Source: Apricaphanius iberus (lineage: Eukaryota; Chordata; Actinopteri; Cyprinodontiformes; Aphaniidae). Taken from it: a stretch of DNA of 64,000 bases. Shown here in pieces: positions 58,040-64,000 of this stretch. The translations under genes were made by a program, and so were the position numbers. Position 1 is the stretch's first letter; each line of letters starts with the position of its first letter. The DNA lies in contig JAPXFQ010000074.1 in the NCBI GenBank assembly GCA_028564705.1, forward strand, positions 1 through 64,000. The letters are read 5' to 3'. The notes under the pieces were generated by a model that saw nothing but the letters and a program-made list of their open reading frames with translations, did not search any database and was not told the origin of the DNA.

Positions 58040-59409
58040 GAGGACATTAACCACTCGCTGGTTAGGCTGAATCAGTCCAGATTAAATAAGTGCTCCACAT
58101 TTCTGCTTTGAATGGAAGACTGTTGGAGGCTAAATGATTCTCCCAAAGGTCAATAGACGTTTAGGAATCCCTCAGCCAATGCTGCATGTTTTGCACACAG
58201 AGACTTTGAGACAGGAATTTATTGAAAAAAATCGAAGTATATCAGACAACTGATGGAGAGCTCTATCTTTAGTATTGTGTGTTTCAAGAGAAGTCGAGCA
58301 GGCAGACAGGAAATAAGGGAGTCCAGCTTTAAGGAGGAGAGCTCCTCCTGCTCCCACAGCGGTGCCAGTCAGCTGAGTCCGCTTCTCAGCGGCAGTGGGG
58401 GAAATACCTGCCGGCCTGCACAATAGTGCTGCTGGGATTACAGGCCCCCCTGCTGGAGAGCAGCTCGGCAATGGGAAAAGAAAGAGGGGGAGGGAGAGGA
58501 CGAAGGGGGGGTTTTGCCCAACAGCTTCATAAAAAAAAAGAAAAAGAAAAACTCAATTTGAGCCTTATGCCTTAAGAGTGTGTTTATTAGATTAGAAACG
58601 TTTCCCCCACAACAGTTTGAGGGGGGAAAATCTGTCGTATGGGAGTACATGGAGAAGGTGGTAACATTATATAGTCATATTGATAAATACTGTAAATTAA
58701 GTGTGTTTTGTAAACGAGATATCTTTTTATTATATTTTTTGTTTTACCATGGAATGGCTAAATGCTGGATTTACATCTGCTGTAAATGTTCCAAATTCAT
58801 ATTTTAAAAAATGTTCAATGTGTAACCCAAACTAAGTTTTATCCAGTTCAATCAATCTCTTCAAGTGAAATCTTTTAAATTAGTGCATCTTAAAGTTTAT
58901 TCAAAACTCTTCTAAATAAGCTATTTCAAAGACAAAATTGCTCTGTAGAAGTACCATATATCAGAGGTCTCCAATTCTAGTGTTCGAGAGCTACTGCACT
59001 ACAATATTGTGTTGACAGAGAAACGTTAATGTTCGGTTAAAACAAACTTTCAGTTATTCGTTAACTAAGCTGAAACTCCTATGTGGATTTAGGGAACCAA
59101 ATAGAAAAAAGTGTGTCTGCTGCTGAGCCATAGTCACAAAAACTCAAGTTCTGTGTGAAGTGCATTTTATAGTCAGTGCTGCAGATAAAACTTAAGTGAT
59201 ATGTATGAAACATTCGTCAAAATCTGCTATGCATGTTGACATGCAGATACAGCATACTCTCCTGGTACTCTCTGTCCCCCTGACACCAGTATCATCACAC
59301 CCATTTTCCGCCCATCCCTCCACAAGCACCAAATCATCCTCTCAGCCATGTTCTGCCCCTGTTGGTCTCTTTTCAATGACGTTCCTGTTACATGTTTTTC
59401 ACTCCATAG
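58040..59409. other. Non-coding; repeat-free block 58,060-58,480
   Basis: 58,060-58,480 is balanced in composition and could be conserved. The rest is AT-rich. No gene recognised. Confidence 0.35.
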
Positions 59410-59637
59410 AAGCTCCACCTGGTCTGGTACCCTGCTCAGCTACAACACCCTGCTAGATGGGGAGCATCGGTTCTGATGATGCTCCCAGTAACCGAACATC
59501 ATCCATGTCCTGTTGTCAACTTTTTACTTTCTTTTATATAGAAAGTACTCTTACATCTGTTCATTTTGTTCTTACTGGTTCTCTGCTCTGTCTCCTCTGT
59601 TGGGTCACGCACAGCCATCAGGTGGCCCTAACCTGCC

Positions 59638-59646
59638 CTATAAATA
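59638..59646 (+). promoter_or_regulatory. LTR TATA box
   Basis: CTATAAATA, 40 bp into the LTR. Position from the LTR start is unusually close for a retroviral U3, so the start site may be different from typical. Confidence 0.45.
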
Positions 59647-60926
59647 CAGCCCACTTCCTTCAGCTCGTTTCGGAGAGAACCAAAACAACAATCTTCCTTC
59701 ACGGGCGGAGGAAGACACAAGGCCCTGGAGAAACTAGCTCCAGGGAGCTCAAAGACTGCAGACACCAGGTGAATCCTAAATATTGCTAAACAAAGTAATT
59801 GCTTCCCTCAGTTTCAGAGCGCAGATAGACTCGGCTGAACGCCGCCTGCAGTGGGAGTTCGAATCAGCTGAGACCTGAGCCACGTGGGTCGAGGCGGGAC
59901 CTAGCACCAGCCGCATTCACGTAGCCACAGAGCCAACAAGAATTTCTGTGCTGGAAAACTGCCAAAAAAGTACTGTAGATATGGATGACGGGGGCCGATA
60001 GTCATGCAGCCAGAGCCAGACGCAGCTGGACGCAGTTGCAAGCCAGGAACCTCTCACTGCAGCTAACCATATCGGAGCCATTGTTAGCTGCTAGGCTAAC
60101 GTCGCCTCATCCCACTAAACCCCTCATTGCTGTGCAGCAACTCGGAAACTGAATCGTTTGCAGAGGGAAATTAGTTAGGATAACTAATTTAAAGTTTTTT
60201 TTCCCCTTTTTGTGGTGTTGAATTGTTTCATCTGCTATCTTTGGGTAATAGAGGCCTTTCAGCCTAAAACTTTAATCAGTGTTTTTAAAAGACTTTTTCC
60301 CCACAAAGAGTCCCTGTTAAATCCTGCTACTTGAGCTACTCAAGTAAACAGGAGGTTTTCCTTGTTACTTAATGTTTAATAAATGTGTTTGAGTCACACT
60401 AAGCGCCCCAGGTGTGTTGCAGAGAGCTACCTGAAAGCCAACAAGCTCACGTGTTCATCCAGGCCGACACTTCATAACAAAGGTTGCTAATAACTGTTCA
60501 AACAGAATTTGGTTTAAATAGATTGTTTAAGAACAGGAACTAATCTTATTAATCGTGTTTGAACTTGCCTTTTTATATCAAATACTGGAATTGAATTGTT
60601 TACTTCGGTGACCAATTCATGAATAGAAGTAGTTTCCCAAAGGTTAATTAATCCGACCCAGATAATTTTTAACAAACATCTCTTTATCCAAAAAATTTTT
60701 TGATTTTCTCTTGTAATTAGTGGAACTAATTCATCTTTTTCCTCTAGCATCTGCAAATCGAATCCTGGGTCTGATCTACATGCAGAAGCATAAATCAGAA
60801 TTCAGGGTTTCTCATTTTATTGCATTATTCATATTTTGTGTTCCTTTAACTATACATGTATTTTAATCCGTAGTGTTTCTCTTATTGCTAGTTTGAGTGT
60901 TTAAATGTTTTTCTTTCTTTTGTGTA

Positions 60927-60932
60927 AATAAA
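60927..60932 (+). terminator. LTR polyadenylation signal
   Basis: AATAAA followed by a TTG-rich stretch (TCTTGTTTTTGG). Another AATAAA lies at about 60,390. Confidence 0.4.
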
Positions 60933-61524
60933 TCTTGTTTTTGGAAAGTAACAGTTGTCATTTCTTGTTCAAAACACACATATTGCAAGGTGTAGACGTT
61001 AAGAATTAATTCCTTCTGAATTATGAGACTGATATAGAAATTTGGCTATTTAAAATAATTCCTGATAAGGGTGGTTCCCCGAATAATAATAATTTTCCAT
61101 AAATTCTTAATTTTGTTGACTGCCATAAGCAGTCTTTGACTATCAATAGCCAAATATTATATTTTTATTTAATATCCGCAACACCTCAAACCCCCAGACC
61201 ATTGTGGCAGATGACCGCTTGTACTGAGCCAGGTTCTCCCGGAGGTTTCTCCTTATTTAAGGTGAGTTTTTCCTCTCCACTGTAGCTATATGCTTGCTCA
61301 GTATGAGGGATTGCTGAGAGGAAGGCTGTGGTTGAGCGTCTGCACCTAGGGACACAACCTTACATGAATGATTTGACACAATCTGCTGGGATTCCTTAAA
61401 TAGAAACAATTTAACTGATTGGAATGTTTTTTGCATTTGAATTGAAATTACTTTTCTTGTAAGGTATCTTGAGATGACATTTGTTGTGAATTGGTACTGT
61501 ATAAATAAACTGAATTGAATAAGA

Positions 61525-61690
61525 TGGCAAACATACAGAAGAAGGTTTGCTAATCTGATAAGACTTACATTTTCTGTAAGCATGAAAAGCAACTTGTGCA
61601 GCAGAAAGAACTGCACACTGCAGACCACATCATATCCATGTTAAAACATGGTGGTGGAAGCATCATCCTGCGAGGATGTTTTTCTTCAGC
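61525..61690 (+). pseudogene. Tc1-like transposase fragment
   Basis: CTAATCTGATAAGACTTACA is the decayed SDETT-like start, and AACATGGTGGTGGAAGCATC then CATCCTGCGAGGATGTTTTT and CTTCAGC is the MLRGCFSS-like block (usually MLWGCFSA). Very short. Confidence 0.6.
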
Positions 61691-63090
61691 AGAGACACGA
61701 CACCTGTTTAGAGTCAAAACTTGAGTTGAGATTCACTTCCACCTTTGAAATTTTGCAAAGCACTCAACATAAACACCCTTCGGGTACTGTGAGTAACCTC
61801 TAGGTACTTCAGGTATCAGCTTGTTGCCTCAAGGGTTACCACAGGACCCTATATAAACAGAGAAATAATTTAAATTTAAATGTATCATCCTTTTAAGGTA
61901 GGCCAGTATGTAATGATGGTTTCTTCCTACTAAAAGGAAATCACTTCAAGCATGCTCAGTAAAAGTAGTAACTGTAAATGTGTGTTCTTAAATTACTGAT
62001 GTCTGTACTGTTAATAATGCTCGTGGGGATGAGAGATAGCTTGGTTGGTCACTAAATGCATTCTACTGGGTTTCCTTATTTTACCAACTGCTAAACCAAA
62101 CTGAACTTTTCTGCAATGTTGATCATCAAACTTGAAGTGGAACGCGTGTGACTGACGATTAATCTTTTTTTTAAAATTATTATTCCACTGAATCAGGAAA
62201 AAATATCAAAACCAAAATAATCTCAGTCCAGTTTCAAGTTTGAAAAACAGTTATTTCACAAGCTATGTGACCAGCTTACCCACTGTCAGAGAAAACAAAC
62301 TGTTAACATTTCAGCATTCTTTTAAATTCTGTAACAGTGTTATTATTAAATGGGGTTATGTAATACAGTGTGTGAAAATGATTCATCAAGACAAAAAAGT
62401 AAATGTTTTATTGTTTGGTTTTGATTTTCGAACATATCTGGTTGTATCTTGTTTAAAAATCTTTGTCAACTGTGCTACTTTGGAAAGAATATTTTTTTTA
62501 GTGATGCAGTTGGTGAATGACCATTGCTTTATAGTCATGGTCACAACACTAGACATGTTAGGTTTAAGGTTTATTCTTTAATTTGTGCTGTATCTTGATG
62601 ACCAATCAAATTAAACTGTGAACAGAATCTTTGTTGCTTTCTTCAATTTCAGAACAGAGCAGAGTAAAGTGAATAAAATTAAATTATTCCCGCTGTCCGC
62701 GTCATGCACATTCAGTCACACTTACAAAAGCCACCTCCACTTTGCTGGATGAAGCGAGTGCTGGGTTCAGGTCAGTGATTTACCTGCTGTCACTGTTTTT
62801 AACGTTCTCCATATGGTGAACGATGACTTTAGACGTCTCTATAGGTGACAGGAGTTTTTAAAAGCTGCCAAATCATCTGCCTTGACTCTGGCTTTAGATC
62901 TTCTGACTGCAACATTTGGACCATAAACTAATGTAAAGCTGCCTCCTCTATCCATATTAGAATACGATAGGGCAAACTTAAATTCGGCTCATTGTACTGC
63001 TACAGAGGTACAGCCACTGTAACATTGTGCAACAAAGATTGTTTTTATTGAAAGTGCAGGCTTGCTTGATTTCACATGTAGTGACTGAAT
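61691..63090. other. Non-coding
   Basis: The 113-codon frame at 62,240-62,581 has no motif. Nothing else recognised. Confidence 0.5.
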
Positions 63091-63126
63091 GTGTGTGTGT
63101 GTTTGTGTGTGTGTGTGTGCGCGTGT
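63091..63126. repeat. (GT)n microsatellite
   Basis: About 17 units with one interruption. Confidence 0.9.
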
Positions 63127-64000
63127 GGTTTTGCAGAGCTGTAGCTGGCAGCACTTAGAGCTGAGCAGATGGAGTGGAGAGGGGTTCTGGCTGCCGCTTT
63201 CCATGTGATATAAAGACATGCTTCCTCTAATAGTTGCTTAAACTTCTTTGTGTCTGATAAAATCAGTCAGTGCCCTGCGAATTGAGTTAATCTGTACAGT
63301 GATCCAAATAATATTCTTCACAGATAAAGATTTCAACCAAAAATACAGCAAACCATATTTTGTCATGTCTTCTGTAAATATCGCATGAGGTGATGATCTG
63401 TTTAGTCCAATTTTTGATCAGGCTCAATATCTTGAAGTTATTGTATACACGCCTCGACAGAATTTATGTACCTAGTGCTTTGGACCTGTTTTCACTGCAG
63501 AGGGGTTTACAGTATAAAAATCCCTTCAGATTTTACCTCAACGTTAGGCAACTTATGCTATTGAAATACTGAATAAAACCAAAATAATTATTTTTTTTCA
63601 AATTCAAAGGTAATAATTTAATCATTATCAGCATTTAGATATTGTCTGCCAGATTTCAATGGCAGTTTGATTCCTTATTATTATGCATTTATGAATTAAA
63701 ATACTTTTAGATATAGCAGTTAACACTAATGACCTTTTTTAAACTAGCTGGCTAAAATAGTACAAACTAAACCAAAACTAAAGAGATGTTTTCTGTTATA
63801 GCATAAAACCAAAAAAAATCAACAAAAAAAATCAAACAACAACAAAACAGTTCAAAACTCTGGGATAAAGCTAACCCTTAAAATAGGCCTAAACCGGGCA
63901 GATGGAGAGTTGATGAGAATTTTTTTTTTATACATGGAATAAATAAAAAATCATTTGCTATGTTCACCACTTAAATATTAGAATCCTCCTCAATTTGCTC
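63127..64000. other. Non-coding
   Basis: AT-rich to the window end; nothing recognised. Confidence 0.5.

Larger units (their letters stand above)
59598..61183 (+). mobile_element. Solo LTR, 1,586 bp, with TG..CA ends and 4-bp duplication
   Basis: Starts TGTTGGGTCACGCACAG, ends ATATCCGCAACA (TGTTG and CAACA are inverse). Flanked by CCTC on both sides (59,594-59,597 and 61,184-61,187). A TATA box (CTATAAATA, 59,638-59,646) near the start and AATAAA at 60,927-60,932 fit a promoter and a polyadenylation signal. There is no gag, pol or env sequence and no second LTR, so it arose by recombination between LTRs. Family not identifiable from an LTR alone; 4-bp duplications are compatible with both retroviral and Gypsy-type integrases. 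Confidence 0.88.
59410..61523 (+). mobile_element. L2 3' UTR, plus strand, split by solo LTR
   Basis: Left piece 59,410-59,597 (ACCTGGTCTGGTACCCTGCT, CATGTCCTGTTGTCAACTTT, ATAGAAAGTACTCTTACATC) and right piece 61,184-61,523 (CAGATGACCGCTTGTACTGA, GGAATGTTTTTTGCA, GAGATGACATTTGTTGTGAA, CTGAATTGAATAA) join to reproduce the inverse of 48,945-49,470. No coding region remains. Confidence 0.85.

Overview
The window looks like one stretch of a teleost fish genome. It is AT-rich and full of microsatellites, and its repeats are ones characteristic of fish: L2/Maui-type LINEs, a Rex3-like RTE element with a (GATG)n tail, Tc1-like, hAT, Tigger-like, piggyBac and Harbinger-type DNA transposons, tRNA-like SINEs and long solo LTRs. 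I recognise no complete host protein-coding gene. The only host-like coding signal is a weak pair of candidate mini-exons at 11.46 and 11.96 kb. Nearly all recognisable protein is reverse transcriptase, endonuclease or transposase debris.

Layout. 1-4.17 kb is a near full-length L2 LINE on the minus strand with an unbroken 470-residue reverse transcriptase frame, but with an internal deletion between ORF1 and the endonuclease. 4.2-12.3 kb is non-coding sequence holding Tc1, hAT, Tigger-like and Harbinger-like remnants. 14.19-18.35 kb is a second L2 copy (minus strand) that carries two foreign blocks: a 392-bp piece of 28S rRNA in its 3' UTR (14,770-15,161) and a Rex3-like element (16.48-18.03 kb). 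18.4-22.8 kb has few repeats and is moderately GC-rich, with several stretches that look like conserved non-coding DNA. 22.9-25.6 kb is a cluster of nested LINE tails, a hAT insertion, a Tc1 remnant and a SINE. 29.3-31.2 kb has two long palindromic elements; the second heads a roughly 0.9-kb unit that recurs at 45.6-47.4 kb, where an L2 LINE has landed in the middle of the palindrome.

36.7-41.3 kb has a Tc1-type MITE, a Tc1 remnant, a SINE, and a minus-strand solo LTR split by a 1.2-kb piggyBac-type element. 41.9-44.6 kb is a three-deep nest: an L2 tail, interrupted by a hAT-like element, interrupted by another L2 whose catalytic YADD block is duplicated in frame. 47.5-52.8 kb has a Harbinger-like repeat, an L2 tail and one other repeat. 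53.3-57.5 kb is a plus-strand L2-type LINE broken by a SINE, a block with a Harbinger-type MITE, and an L1-like insertion. 59.4-61.5 kb is an L2 3' UTR split cleanly by a 1,586-bp solo LTR related to the one at 38.7 kb.

Nothing here works as a gene system or operon. The value of the window is its insertion stratigraphy: many junctions still show target-site duplications, so the relative order of transposition events can be read directly. Element names and relationships rest on motifs, termini and within-window comparison; no database search was possible.
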